A stretch of DNA of 34,912 nt from Fidelibacterota bacterium (GTDB lineage: Bacteria; Fidelibacterota; Marinisomatia; Marinisomatales; TCS55): the NCBI GenBank assembly GCA_030746535.1, contig JASLML010000014.1, positions 1 through 34,912 on the forward strand, written 5' to 3'. How positions within the stretch are numbered: position 1 is the first letter of the stretch; each line of letters begins with the position of its first letter. The notes under the pieces were generated by a model, which saw nothing but the letters and a program-made list of their open reading frames with translations, searched no databases and was not told the origin of the DNA. Both the position numbers and the translations under genes were made by a program. Positions 1 through 8,569 of the stretch are shown piece by piece.

Positions 1-2
1 GC

Positions 3-302
3 GGGGTTTTTAATGTTGCGTCAGGAAATTTTACGGTTGGCCAGGTTGCGGACAGAATATGGGAAACTTTATCTCAAAAGTTTGGCATGAAAATTGACAT
101 GGATATCAAAAATATTGAAGATTATCGGAATTATAAAGTTACTACCCAAAAAGCGCAGGATGTATTGGGTGCAAAATTCAACGGATCCATTGAATCAATT
201 TTAACCGAGCTTGCGGAAAACTTCCCTGGAGGGTTTGATTTCGATCAGGATGAATTTTATAACATCCGCGTATTTGAAAAACTATTTAAGGATGCCAATT
301 AA
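3..302 (+). CDS. C-terminal part of NAD-dependent epimerase/dehydratase (SDR family), 5' truncated
   Basis: The frame is open from the first complete codon at base 3, so the gene begins before the window. About 99 residues are visible. They start with GVFNVASGNFTVGQV, which matches the 'N.G.g...s..e' stretch near the end of extended SDR nucleotide-sugar epimerases and dehydratases. The segment NYKVTTQKAQDVLGAKF matches the usual 'd...s..ka...LGf.p' tail. The catalytic YxxxK and the Rossmann glycines would lie upstream and cannot be checked. The stop TAA overlaps the ATG of the downstream RmlC-like gene (TAATG), which suggests co-translation and a shared role in making an activated sugar. The substrate cannot be told from this fragment. 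Confidence 0.72.
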   Translation, partial: GVFNVASGNFTVGQVADRIWETLSQKFGMKIDMDIKNIEDYRNYKVTTQKAQDVLGAKFNGSIESILTELAENFPGGFDFDQDEFYNIRVFEKLFKDAN

Positions 303-862
303 TGAAAGCAGAGAAGACACATATCCAAGGATTGACGGTGCTGCATCCAAATGTATTCGAGGATGACAGAGGATTTTTTGTGGAATCATTCAAAGAATCC
401 GTATTTAATGATCTTGGTATATCAATGCATTTTGTGCAGGATAATCATTCCCGCTCATCAAAAAATGTGGTTCGCGGGCTTCATTTTCAATGGAATCCCC
501 CAATGGCAAAACTAATGCGCGTAACCAGAGGAAGTGCTTTTCTGGTTGCAGTAGATATTCGCCACGGATCGCCTACCCTCGGCGAATGGTACGGGCGGGA
601 AGTGAATGACGAAAATAAACTGCAGATATTTGCACCTGCAGGCTTTGCACGAGGATTCTGCTCGCTGAGCGATATAACGGAAATTCAGTATAAATGCACA
701 GGCGAATACAATTCTGCGGGCGAAGGAGGAATCTGTTGGAATGATCCTGAGGTAGGAGTTGAATGGCCGGTTGAAAACCCGATTTTGTCAGAAAAAGATC
801 AAACGGCGCAAACACTCAGCCAATGGCTGAAAACCGAAGACAGCCGAAACTTTTCCGTTTAG
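302..862 (+). CDS. rfbC: dTDP-4-dehydrorhamnose 3,5-epimerase family protein (RmlC/RfbC-like)
   Basis: This 186-residue protein has the usual length of the cupin-fold RmlC family, which epimerises C3 and C5 of dTDP-4-keto-6-deoxyglucose on the way to dTDP-rhamnose and related sugars. Visible motifs are the start FEDDRGFFVESF, the FVQDNHSRSSKNVVRGLHFQ block carrying the catalytic His, VAVDIRHGSPTLGEW with the partner Asp, FAPAGFARGF, and IQYKCT with the catalytic Tyr. The ATG overlaps the stop of the upstream SDR gene by one base. The SDR neighbour fits surface-polysaccharide sugar synthesis. Related epimerases act on other dTDP- or CDP-sugars, so rhamnose specificity is not certain. Its stop overlaps the stop of the convergent gene on the other strand. 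Confidence 0.88.
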   Translation: MKAEKTHIQGLTVLHPNVFEDDRGFFVESFKESVFNDLGISMHFVQDNHSRSSKNVVRGLHFQWNPPMAKLMRVTRGSAFLVAVDIRHGSPTLGEWYGREVNDENKLQIFAPAGFARGFCSLSDITEIQYKCTGEYNSAGEGGICWNDPEVGVEWPVENPILSEKDQTAQTLSQWLKTEDSRNFSV

Positions 863-1713
863 TCCTTTTTCTCCTTTATCGTATTCTTCAATAAAACACC
901 AGCACTTCCGGGATCCATTTCGCTTAACCTGATAAGGATTGCTTCTCTGCGAAGCGTTGTAAGTGTGGATGATAATTCTTCAGCGTGAGCCTTTATGAAG
1001 TATTGTGTACGCGCTCTGGGAAATTGCTCGTACACCAATTCAAACTGTTTCATCATTTCTTGAAATTCCTTTACTGCTTCATCGGGGGCGCCTAATTCAA
1101 ACAATTCCATGGCATAATAGTAACTGAATTTTCCTTCTCTGTATGGTGTATTATCTGTGATGTCATTGATCAATTTCGTCCTGGATGACCATCCCTTTGA
1201 ATAATCGGAACTGACACCGCGAAGGGCAATCGTCCGCGCTTTTTCAATATGTGGTGTGCCACGGAGCGGTTCGTAGGTGTCCATTTCTCCGGCAAGAATG
1301 AGATGGGCGTAAAATGAGAGCAACCCTCCCAGGGGATCAAATTGGACTGGATTATAGAAAATAGATCCGCCGGAGTTATAATAGAACTGAGCGGAACTGT
1401 CAAAATAGCGCTGATCGGAATCGGTCGAGAAAAGGGCCTGAATTAAAAACGTATTTTGGGATCCTTTGGAAACACCGCCTTCAAAAATGAGCTGAATATT
1501 GACCGGGATATTGAGATCTTTCCATTCATCGTCCCATACAGTGTACTGAAAATATCTCTGAATTTCCACAGCCAATGATGTGATTTCTTGACGTTCGCTC
1601 CCTCGCAATAGTCGGTCATTTAGTGTAACCGTTACTTTCCCGAACTGGCAAAACCCAGCTGAGATTAGGCAGCAAAAGATGGTGATTCTGAATGAATAGG
1701 TTTTTGATCTCAT
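859..1713 (-). CDS. PorD/DUF4835-like secreted protein
   Basis: The frame is open from base 1758, but the ATG at 1713 (protein MRSKTYSF...) gives a clean signal peptide: basic start, hydrophobic run and a cut near GFCQF. The mature part of about 265 residues starts with FGKVTVTLNDRLL, a beta-like beginning. It later has NIPVNIQLIFEGG, then YNPVQFDPLGGLLSFYAHLILAGEMDTY, and a helical tail with EAVKEFQEMMKQFE. This order resembles DUF4835/PorD of Bacteroidetes, a periplasmic protein linked to type IX secretion. The match rests on pattern memory and is moderate. No other type IX secretion gene is in the window. Its gene converges on the RmlC-like gene, with stop codons that overlap. Confidence 0.62.
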   Translation of the reverse strand: MRSKTYSFRITIFCCLISAGFCQFGKVTVTLNDRLLRGSERQEITSLAVEIQRYFQYTVWDDEWKDLNIPVNIQLIFEGGVSKGSQNTFLIQALFSTDSDQRYFDSSAQFYYNSGGSIFYNPVQFDPLGGLLSFYAHLILAGEMDTYEPLRGTPHIEKARTIALRGVSSDYSKGWSSRTKLINDITDNTPYREGKFSYYYAMELFELGAPDEAVKEFQEMMKQFELVYEQFPRARTQYFIKAHAEELSSTLTTLRREAILIRLSEMDPGSAGVLLKNTIKEKKD

Positions 1714-1787
1714 AACATCGGAAAATACAATACTTGCTCCGAGCCAACAATCATTCAAATTTAGATTACTTTCCCGTAATTTTTAAA

Positions 1788-3206
1788 ATGGCAAATCTAA
1801 AGGATTTAATAGAAAAAAATTCAGAAGCTGCGGAGATTTTGAAACTCGCCGGCAGTTTGGGTGAAAAATCCGGGATGGATACGTACGCGGTCGGCGGCTA
1901 TGTTAGGGACTTATTTCTGGAAAGGCCCGTAAAAGAAATTGATCTGATGGTGGTCGGCGACGGAATCGCATTGGCGAAACTTCTGGCGAAAGAATTAGGC
2001 GTTAAAAAGGTAGTGCCGTTTGAAAAATTCGGAACTGCGCATATTCCGAGTAAACCGTTTCCAATAGAAGTTACCGGCGGTAGGACAGAAGCGTATGAAA
2101 AGGAATCAAGGAATCCTCAAAAAATTGAATCAGCGGATATCAATACAGATCTTATGCGAAGGGATTTTACCGTGAATGCTATGGCGGTAAACCTGATGCC
2201 GGACGCTTTCGGCGAATTGATTGATCCGTTTCAAGGCATTTCGGATTTACACGCAAAGCACCTAAAAACACCGCTCTCTGCCAATGAAACTTTTTCTGAT
2301 GATCCTCTGCGGATGATGCGGGCCGCATATTTTGCATCCGAACTGGATTTTGAACTTGATGAAAAATGTCTAAAAGCAATGGTAAAAAACGCGGAACGAA
2401 TCACCATCGTTTCTCAGGAACGCATTACCAACGAATTCACCAAAATACTGGCATCTCCAAAGCCGAGCATTGGTCTGCGGATTTTACAGGAAGTTGGGCT
2501 GCTGAATTATGTATTTCCTGAAATAGAAGAAATGGTTGGCCTCGAACAGACGAGCAAATGGCACCACAAAGATATTTACAATCATACCCTTCAGGTGGTT
2601 GATAATGCCGCTGCTTTATCTAACCAACCGAATCTTCGGTTTGCAGGTCTAGTGCATGATATAGCAAAACCGCGAACTCGCAGGCTTGATAAGAATAAAG
2701 GGTACACATTTCACGGACATGATGAAATTGGTGCGCGCATGCTAGGAAAAATTGCAAAACGGATGAAACTCTCTAATGAACTAAGGGATTATCTTCAAAA
2801 ATTGACCAGACTGCATCTGCGTCCGATTGCTCTGGCTCAGGAAAATGTGACCGATTCTGCTGTGCGAAGGCTGATGGTTGCAGCGGGTGATGAGATTGAT
2901 GATCTCATGAAATTGTGCAGGGCTGATATAACCAGTCAGAATCCGGCATTGGTAAAAAAATACATGAGCAATTTTGAACGAGTGGAAAACAGAATGCAGG
3001 ATGTTCAAGAAAGGGATGCAATGAAAGCATTTCAATCACCGGTGCGCGGGGATGAAATCATGAAAATTTGCGGACTGAAAGAGGGGAAAGCAGTCGGAAA
3101 ATTAAAATCAGAAATTGAATCGGCCATCCTGAACGGTGACATCGAAAATACGCACGAAGCAGCGATGGAATTATTGTTGAAGAAAAAGGATGATATTCTC
3201 TCATAA
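1788..3206 (+). CDS. CCA tRNA nucleotidyltransferase / poly(A) polymerase family protein with HD domain
   Basis: The ATG at 1788 is chosen over the longer frame from 1734, because it starts the conserved domain and leaves room for a divergent promoter region. The 472-residue protein has a class II nucleotidyltransferase head (GGYVRDLFLERP, then EIDLMVVGDG) and the RRDFTVNAMAVNL motif near residue 135. The tRNA-binding middle contains DPLRMMRAAYFASEL. An HD domain with HKDIYNHTLQVVDN and AGLVHDIAKPRTRR follows. It should add or repair the CCA end of tRNAs, or, as a relative, add poly(A). At the usual Asp-x-Asp metal site the first residue is Glu (E50-I-D52), a conservative change. The HD domain suggests extra phosphohydrolase activity, as in some CCA enzymes. 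Confidence 0.88.
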   Translation: MANLKDLIEKNSEAAEILKLAGSLGEKSGMDTYAVGGYVRDLFLERPVKEIDLMVVGDGIALAKLLAKELGVKKVVPFEKFGTAHIPSKPFPIEVTGGRTEAYEKESRNPQKIESADINTDLMRRDFTVNAMAVNLMPDAFGELIDPFQGISDLHAKHLKTPLSANETFSDDPLRMMRAAYFASELDFELDEKCLKAMVKNAERITIVSQERITNEFTKILASPKPSIGLRILQEVGLLNYVFPEIEEMVGLEQTSKWHHKDIYNHTLQVVDNAAALSNQPNLRFAGLVHDIAKPRTRRLDKNKGYTFHGHDEIGARMLGKIAKRMKLSNELRDYLQKLTRLHLRPIALAQENVTDSAVRRLMVAAGDEIDDLMKLCRADITSQNPALVKKYMSNFERVENRMQDVQERDAMKAFQSPVRGDEIMKICGLKEGKAVGKLKSEIESAILNGDIENTHEAAMELLLKKKDDILS

Positions 3207-3207
3207 A

Positions 3208-3228
3208 ACAAGGAATCCTTTTCCTTGT
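3208..3228 (+). repeat. Perfect 8-bp inverted repeat after the CCA-adding gene
   Basis: ACAAGGAA at 3208-3215 pairs with TTCCTTGT at 3221-3228 around the five-base loop TCCTT. It starts two bases after the stop codon of the upstream gene. There is no following T-tract, so it is not a classical intrinsic terminator. It could be a weak terminator, an RNA-end stabiliser or chance. Confidence 0.35.
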
Positions 3229-3278
3229 GGCGGGAATGCCGATTAGACTAACTTAAGTCCCGAAACGGTTTCCATTTT

Positions 3279-3602
3279 ATGTCAAAATCCCAGAAAGTAA
3301 CAAAAGAAGACGTATTGAAAATTGCGGAACTTGCTCAGCTCACGCTCAGCGAAGAAGAGCTGCCCGTATTTACGGAACAGTTCAATAAAATATTGGATCA
3401 CATGGACCAGTTAAATGAATTGGACACGGACAATGTTGAGCCGCTCAGCCATGTACTGGACCTTGTAAATGCGACTCGCAAGGATGAGCCTCAACCGTCG
3501 CTGGATCAGGAAGCAGTGCTGAAATTGGCTCCTCAATCGAAAGATGGACATGTCGCTGTACCGCCTGTCATTCAAAAGACAGAAAAAGGGTCTTCGCAGT
3601 GA
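3279..3602 (+). CDS. gatC: Asp-tRNA(Asn)/Glu-tRNA(Gln) amidotransferase subunit C
   Basis: At 107 residues this is GatC size. It has the expected order: VTKEDVLKIAELAQLTLSEEE at the start, FTEQFNKILDHMDQLNELDTDNVEPLSHVLDLVNATRKDEP in the middle, and a C-terminal APQSKDGHVAVPPVI segment that normally wraps around GatA. GatC is the small belt subunit that holds GatA and GatB together in the complex converting misacylated Glu-tRNA(Gln) or Asp-tRNA(Asn) to the amide form. GatA and GatB are not in this window. It heads the long Kdo/Lpt gene run; its stop TGA overlaps the GTG start of kdsB. Confidence 0.93.
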   Translation: MSKSQKVTKEDVLKIAELAQLTLSEEELPVFTEQFNKILDHMDQLNELDTDNVEPLSHVLDLVNATRKDEPQPSLDQEAVLKLAPQSKDGHVAVPPVIQKTEKGSSQ

Positions 3603-4300
3603 CCGCAGTCGGCGTCATTCCGGCCCGCCTTGATTCCACCAGATTTCCCCGAAAGATACTTGCCCCCATCCATGATAAACCCATGGTTGCAGTCGTTGCT
3701 GAAAAAGCGCAGAAATCGGAAAAACTGGATCAGATCATTATTGCCGTTGACAGTGAAGAAACCATGGACGCATTGAAGCCTTTTAAGCTGAATGTAGTGA
3801 TGACGTCTTCCGATCATCGGTCCGGTACGGACCGGGTTTCGGAGGCTGTTGCTGATGAAGATGCTGACATTGTTATTAATATTCAGGGAGATGAGCCTGG
3901 GTTAGACCCGGCTATTTTAGATGCTATGGTTGATAAACTGAATGATCCTGGCGCAAATATGGTCACTGTAGTTTCCACTAAAATTTCGCCTGAAGATATA
4001 CTCGATCCGAATGTTGTGAAGGTGCTCTTAGATGAAAATGAGACTGCAGTATCATTTACTCGGGAAGCATCCGACTGGGGATCGGCAGGGTATTTCCGGC
4101 ATGTAGGATTGTATGGATTTACTAAAGAAACATTGAACCAATTTACGCAGTTGCCGCCTTCTGAATCTGAGAAAGCGCATTCACTAGAGCAGCTTCGCGC
4201 ATTGGATAACGGAATTAACATTCATTCGGTCATTACAGATTATCCGCATTATGGCATTGATACAGAAGAAGATTTAATGAGATTTGTGAGAAATGGCTAA
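3599..4300 (+). CDS. kdsB: 3-deoxy-manno-octulosonate cytidylyltransferase (CMP-Kdo synthetase)
   Basis: The GTG at 3599 overlaps the gatC stop and begins directly with the family's N-terminal motif VIPARLDSTRFPRKIL. The 233-residue protein then shows TSSDHRSGTDRVSEA, the nucleotide- and metal-binding NIQGDEPGLDP, HVGLYGFTKETL, LEQLRALDNG and a C-terminal GIDTEEDLMR. KdsB joins CTP and Kdo to give CMP-Kdo, the donor for the LPS inner core, in the cytoplasm. The gene ends inside the first codons of pyrG, the enzyme that makes CTP, and is followed by kdsA and kdsC, so the whole CMP-Kdo route except the arabinose-5-phosphate isomerase (kdsD) is together. Confidence 0.95.
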   Translation: MTAVGVIPARLDSTRFPRKILAPIHDKPMVAVVAEKAQKSEKLDQIIIAVDSEETMDALKPFKLNVVMTSSDHRSGTDRVSEAVADEDADIVINIQGDEPGLDPAILDAMVDKLNDPGANMVTVVSTKISPEDILDPNVVKVLLDENETAVSFTREASDWGSAGYFRHVGLYGFTKETLNQFTQLPPSESEKAHSLEQLRALDNGINIHSVITDYPHYGIDTEEDLMRFVRNG

Positions 4301-5909
4301 CCCTGTAAAATACATATTTGTGGTTGGCGGTGTCATTTCAGGATTGGGGAAAGGCATCACCGCTTCATCCATCGGTTACCTCCTTAAAAGCGCTGGATTG
4401 AAAGTGACCATCCTTAAGCTGGACCCTTATCTGAATGTTGATCCGGGAACGATGAATCCTTACCAGCACGGCGAAGTTTTTGTGCTGGATGACGGATCGG
4501 AAACCGATTTAGATCTTGGGCATTATGAAAGATTCATTGATGTGGATATGGGGAAATTCAATAACGCCACTGCCGGACAGGTGTACAATACAGTTCTAGA
4601 CAGGGAACGATCCGGCGATTACCTCGGGGAAACTGTTCAAGTCATTCCGCACATTACGGACGAAATAAAGAATCGCATTTTAGCCGTAAATAAACCAAAA
4701 AAATATGATGTGGTAATTTGTGAGGTCGGCGGGACCGTTGGCGATATCGAAAGCCTTCCATTTATGGAGGCTCTCCGGCAAATGTCCGTAGATGTCGGCT
4801 ATCATAATCATTTGATCGTTCATGTAACCTTGGTGCCGTACGTAAAAGCAAGCGAAGAATTGAAAACAAAACCGACACAGCATTCGGTGATGAAGCTACG
4901 GGAAATCGGATTGGCGCCTGACATTATCCTATGCCGTTCGGACTATAAATTGAACAAGGGTATTCGTGATAAAATTGCCCTTTTCTGCAACGTACCGCCG
5001 CATCATGTGATCGAAGGAAAAGAAGTGGAAAGCATTTACGAGGTGCCGCTCGTTCTCGAAAAACAAAAAGTAGGTGAACTCATTACGGATCGGCTCGAGT
5101 TGGACAGCAGCCCTGTTATTGACGAATTGGAAACATTTATTTCTCGGTATAAAAATCCTAAGCACGAAGTCAGCATAGCCATGTGCGGGAAATACAACGA
5201 GCTGCCGGATGCGTATAAAAGTGTGCTGGAAGCATTCATTCATGCCGGTGTAGAAAACGATACAAGAGTAAAAGTGGAATGGATACATACAGAAAACATC
5301 AAGTCTCAAAAGGATGCTGAAAAAGCTTTTTCAGGAATAAATGGAATTTTGCTACTTCCCGGTTTTGGTTCGCGAGGGTCGGAAGGAAAAATCCGATGCT
5401 GCACTTTTGCACGTGAGCAAAATGTGCCCTTCCTCGGGATTTGTCTCGGACTTCAGTGTGCAGTGATAGATTTTGCCCGAAACATCTGCGAAATGGAAAA
5501 AGCAAACAGTACGGAATTCAGTAAAGCTTCACCGCATCCGGTCATAGATCTTATGGAATCGCAAAGGGCTATCCGTAGAAAGGGCGGTACCATGCGCCTA
5601 GGCGCTTACGATTGCACGATTAAACCCGGCACAAAGGCATCATCCGCATACAGGAAAAAGAATATTTCGGAACGTCATAGGCACAGATGGGAAGTAAACA
5701 ACCGGTACCGGTCAAAACTCGAAAAAGCAGGAATGGTTTTTTCTGGCATAAATGAGGAACTGAATCTCGTTGAAATCATAGAACTGCAGAATCACCCGTG
5801 GTTTGTTGCAAGCCAATTCCATCCAGAATTAAAAAGCAGAGTGAATCATGCACATCCGCTTTTCAGGGATTTTGTGGGTGCGGCGGTTAAACATAAAAAC
5901 GGAAAATAA
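4293..5909 (+). CDS. pyrG: CTP synthase (glutamine-hydrolysing)
   Basis: This 538-residue protein has full CTP synthase length. The N-terminal synthase domain starts with KYIFVVGGVISGLGKGITA (P-loop region). It carries LDPYLNVDPGTMNPYQHGEVFVLDDG, CEVGGTVGDIES and the KTKPTQHSV segment. The C-terminal class I glutaminase domain has LLPGFGSRGSEGK, the nucleophile motif FLGICLGLQ, and ASQFHPELKSR with the His/Glu pair. It makes CTP from UTP with glutamine and ATP. The start overlaps the end of kdsB by 8 bases. Its place between kdsB and kdsA makes sense because KdsB uses CTP as a substrate. The activity is nevertheless needed for all RNA and phospholipid synthesis. Confidence 0.97.
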   Translation: MANPVKYIFVVGGVISGLGKGITASSIGYLLKSAGLKVTILKLDPYLNVDPGTMNPYQHGEVFVLDDGSETDLDLGHYERFIDVDMGKFNNATAGQVYNTVLDRERSGDYLGETVQVIPHITDEIKNRILAVNKPKKYDVVICEVGGTVGDIESLPFMEALRQMSVDVGYHNHLIVHVTLVPYVKASEELKTKPTQHSVMKLREIGLAPDIILCRSDYKLNKGIRDKIALFCNVPPHHVIEGKEVESIYEVPLVLEKQKVGELITDRLELDSSPVIDELETFISRYKNPKHEVSIAMCGKYNELPDAYKSVLEAFIHAGVENDTRVKVEWIHTENIKSQKDAEKAFSGINGILLLPGFGSRGSEGKIRCCTFAREQNVPFLGICLGLQCAVIDFARNICEMEKANSTEFSKASPHPVIDLMESQRAIRRKGGTMRLGAYDCTIKPGTKASSAYRKKNISERHRHRWEVNNRYRSKLEKAGMVFSGINEELNLVEIIELQNHPWFVASQFHPELKSRVNHAHPLFRDFVGAAVKHKNGK

Positions 5910-5912
5910 ATT

Positions 5913-6725
5913 ATGAATATCGTTTCAGTTGGATCCATAGAATTTGGTAAGGACCGCATGCCTTTGATCGGCGGACCGTGTGCAATTGAAGGATTGGATC
6001 ATTCCCTGAGAATGGCAAACTCTATCAATGAAATTGCTGAAAAGATTGGATTTCCGCTTGTATTCAAAAGTTCTTTCGACAAAGCAAACAGAACATCCAT
6101 TCATTCTTACCGTGGCCTAGGATTTGACGAAGGATTGGAGATTCTTTCGAAGGTGAAATCTGAAATCGGCGTTCCCGTATTAACGGATATTCATGAAGCG
6201 CATCAGGCTGAACCTGCGTCCCAAGCTGCGGACATCCTTCAGATTCCGGCATTTTTATGCAGGCAAACAGATTTACTAGTTGCTGCAGCCAAAACATCCA
6301 GTACAGTCAATGTGAAAAAAGGCCAATTCCTTTCTCCGTGGGATGTGAAAAATATTGTTGAAAAATTGACCGAATCCGGAACGGAAAACATCATGCTCAC
6401 GGAACGCGGACATCAGTTTGGATACAATAATCTTGTTTCCGATATGCGTGCCATTCCGATCATGCAGGAGTTTGGATATCCGGTTATTTTTGATGCGACA
6501 CACAGTGCTCAGCTTCCGGGAGGGCACGGAGACAAAACTGCAGGCATGAGAGATTATATTCCGGTTGTAGCCCGTTCTGCTGTTGCTGCCGGCTGTGATG
6601 CATTATTTATGGAAATTCATGATGATGTTGAATCTGCAAAATCGGATGCGTCTACTCAATGGCCGCTGGATAAACTTGAAGATTTGCTTTCATCCCTGAA
6701 GCGGATACGGGAAGCTGTGAAATAA
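5913..6725 (+). CDS. kdsA: 3-deoxy-8-phosphooctulonate synthase (Kdo-8-phosphate synthase), metal-dependent class
   Basis: The 270-residue TIM-barrel enzyme condenses phosphoenolpyruvate with arabinose-5-phosphate. Family motifs are easy to see: [91 protein letters not shown] and a C-terminal SDASTQWPL. Cys23 in the GGPCAIE motif is the residue that marks metal-dependent Kdo8P synthases (Aquifex type); the metal-independent E. coli type has Asn there. The His in DATHS and the acidic residues near MEIHDD complete the expected metal site. Only three bases separate it from pyrG and two from kdsC. Confidence 0.96.
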   Translation: MNIVSVGSIEFGKDRMPLIGGPCAIEGLDHSLRMANSINEIAEKIGFPLVFKSSFDKANRTSIHSYRGLGFDEGLEILSKVKSEIGVPVLTDIHEAHQAEPASQAADILQIPAFLCRQTDLLVAAAKTSSTVNVKKGQFLSPWDVKNIVEKLTESGTENIMLTERGHQFGYNNLVSDMRAIPIMQEFGYPVIFDATHSAQLPGGHGDKTAGMRDYIPVVARSAVAAGCDALFMEIHDDVESAKSDASTQWPLDKLEDLLSSLKRIREAVK

Positions 6726-6727
6726 AT

Positions 6728-7267
6728 ATGTCTGATCTTCGTTCCTCCTTATCCAAAATCCGAATGGTAATCACCGATGTGGACGGTGTATTGACAGACG
6801 GCTCTATTTACAAAGGTCCGGATGGGTTGGAATTAAAGAGGTTCAATATTTCCGACGGTGCCGGCGCAGCAATTGCCCAAGCAGCAAAATTAAAAATTGC
6901 TATTATTTCCGGCAGACATTCCGAAGCGACGGCACAACGCGCAAAAGAACTCAAAATTGAGGATGTATACAACGGATCGCTTAACAAAGTCGGCCCTTAC
7001 GAAGAGCTTAAATCAAAATACAGCCTGAGCGATGAGAATATTGCATATATCGGTGACGACTTGATTGATATTCCCGTCATGGAATTAGCAGGAATTCCAA
7101 TCGCTGTCAGCAATGCGCTGAAACCGGTAAAAAATGCCGCAGTATATGTAACAGAAACTGCCGGAGGCGACGGCGCTTTTCGGGAAGCCGTTACATGGAT
7201 TTTAAAAGAAACCGATTCCTACGAAAAGGCACTTGAATCATTAAGAAAGATTATTGATCAATCTTGA
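6728..7267 (+). CDS. kdsC: 3-deoxy-D-manno-octulosonate 8-phosphate phosphatase (HAD, KdsC type)
   Basis: The 179-residue protein is a capless C0-type HAD phosphatase of KdsC length. The nucleophile motif is ITDVDGVLTDG with D17 and D19. Motif II is the Ser of IAIISGRHSEAT, a Lys follows in YEELKSKYSL, and motif IV is YIGDDLIDIPVM. C-terminal features are GIPIAVSNALKPVK and TAGGDGAFREAVTWIL, which contributes to the tetramer's substrate gate. It removes phosphate from Kdo-8-P to give Kdo for KdsB. In this gene order (kdsC-lptC-lptB-rpoN) it follows the E. coli layout, apart from the missing lptA. Confidence 0.95.
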   Translation: MSDLRSSLSKIRMVITDVDGVLTDGSIYKGPDGLELKRFNISDGAGAAIAQAAKLKIAIISGRHSEATAQRAKELKIEDVYNGSLNKVGPYEELKSKYSLSDENIAYIGDDLIDIPVMELAGIPIAVSNALKPVKNAAVYVTETAGGDGAFREAVTWILKETDSYEKALESLRKIIDQS

Positions 7268-7308
7268 TGTTTAAGCAATGTGTTGGGATGCTAAACTGAT
7301 TTATCCTG

Positions 7309-7842
7309 ATGTTATACTACCGAATTTATTTTCTCTTATTATTTTTGATTTCATGCTCTGATTTGAGCGAGCAAAAGTCTGCACCAAGTAGAGATGGAAA
7401 GCCAGACCAGGAAAGCTGGAATGTAACCATCACGCTGACGGATGAAGGACTGCGGCGGGCGATTGTAAAATCGGGGCATCTGCAAAAATTCCATGACCGC
7501 CAATTCATCAATTTGGATGAAGGTGTAGATGTTGATTTTTTTGACAGTGATGAAAATCATACCAGCAATCTCGTATCTGCCTTGGCCACGGTGGATGAAA
7601 AAACCAATTCGATGAAAGCGGTTGGACAGGTTGTGGTTGTATCTGATAGTGGTGTAACATTATTTACCGATACTCTTTCATGGGATAACAGAAAAGAATT
7701 AGTTTTCACGAATGATTCCGTAATGGTGGTAACCGAAGAAAATGATACACTTTACGGAGTCGGATTTGAATCTGATATGGGACTTGAATATTGGAAAATT
7801 TTACAGCCGTCAGGAGTAGTTGGAGAAACAAATGGAGAATAA
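7309..7842 (+). CDS. lptC: LptC-like LPS export protein, lipoprotein
   Basis: The 177-residue protein starts with a short hydrophobic signal ending in a lipobox LISC (Cys16), so it should be a lipoprotein rather than the single-helix membrane protein of E. coli. The mature part has the LptC/OstA beta-jellyroll pattern: [38 protein letters not shown], and [17 protein letters not shown] followed by YGVGFESD. This fits the LptC role of carrying LPS from the LptBFG transporter across the periplasm to LptA. Its 3' end overlaps lptB. No separate lptA lies between lptC and lptB. Sequence identity in this family is low; the call rests on repeats plus position. Confidence 0.83.
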   Translation: MLYYRIYFLLLFLISCSDLSEQKSAPSRDGKPDQESWNVTITLTDEGLRRAIVKSGHLQKFHDRQFINLDEGVDVDFFDSDENHTSNLVSALATVDEKTNSMKAVGQVVVVSDSGVTLFTDTLSWDNRKELVFTNDSVMVVTEENDTLYGVGFESDMGLEYWKILQPSGVVGETNGE

Positions 7843-8569
7843 CCAGCACGTCTTAGGCACCAGCGGACTGCACAAGCAGTATGGGAAACGGTGGGTTGTG
7901 AGCGATGTGGATCTTGAGGTCCGTAAAGGCGAAATTGTTGGACTTCTTGGCCCAAACGGAGCAGGAAAAACAACGACCTTTTACATGATTACCGGCATGA
8001 TCAAACCCACAAAGGGGAAAATATTGCTCGATAAGATTGATATCACGAATGAGGCTATGTATTTACGTGCCAGAAAAGGAATTGGATATTTAGCGCAGGA
8101 ACCCTCAATCTTTGGGAAATTGACCGTGGAAGAAAACTTAAGGCTTGTTCTTGAAATGAGTTCATTTTCGAAGGAAAAACAGGAAAAGAAAATTGAAAAA
8201 TTGCTGGATGATCTAAGCATATCTCATTTGAAGGATAGTAAAGGAAGCAGTCTTTCCGGAGGCGAGCGCCGCCGTGTGGAAATCAGTAGAACGCTTGTGC
8301 TCGATCCTGATTTTATTTTGCTGGACGAACCATTTGCCGGCGTAGATCCAATCGCAGTGGAAGATATCCAGTCTATTGTTCATTCGTTAAAAGACAGGAA
8401 TATTGGAGTATTGATCACGGACCATAATGTGCGGGAAACGCTGTCCATAACGGATCGCTCTTACTTATTGTTTGATGGAAAAATTTTAAAGTCCGGAACT
8501 TCCGAATCACTGGCAAATGACGAAGAAGCGCGCCGGCTGTATCTTGGTGAAAAATTCACGCTGAATTAA
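7832..8569 (+). CDS. lptB: LPS export ABC transporter ATP-binding protein
   Basis: This is a stand-alone ABC ATPase with Walker [11 protein letters not shown]-loop LAQEPSIF, signature [11 protein letters not shown], Walker [14 protein letters not shown] and switch His in ITDHNVRET. The signature and the D-loop extension [11 protein letters not shown] are typical of LptB. It powers extraction of LPS from the inner membrane with LptF and LptG (not in the window). The frame opens with a TTG at 7820, but the ATG at 7832 has GGAG seven bases upstream and is preferred. It overlaps the end of lptC, and its stop overlaps the rpoN start (TAATG). Confidence 0.95.
   Translation: MENNQHVLGTSGLHKQYGKRWVVSDVDLEVRKGEIVGLLGPNGAGKTTTFYMITGMIKPTKGKILLDKIDITNEAMYLRARKGIGYLAQEPSIFGKLTVEENLRLVLEMSSFSKEKQEKKIEKLLDDLSISHLKDSKGSSLSGGERRRVEISRTLVLDPDFILLDEPFAGVDPIAVEDIQSIVHSLKDRNIGVLITDHNVRETLSITDRSYLLFDGKILKSGTSESLANDEEARRLYLGEKFTLN

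Noticed and set aside
573-815. Open frame on the minus strand inside the RmlC-like gene
   Set aside because: Shadow of a well-supported gene on the other strand; the same applies to the many other short frames inside pyrG, kdsA, hflC, hmgA and the large peptidase/barrel gene.
1734-1787. Longer start for the CCA-adding enzyme
   Set aside because: The extra 18 residues match nothing in the family and would fill the short divergent promoter region.
3208-3228. Intrinsic terminator after the CCA-adding gene
   Set aside because: The stem is perfect but AT-rich and no T-tract follows; listed only as an inverted repeat.
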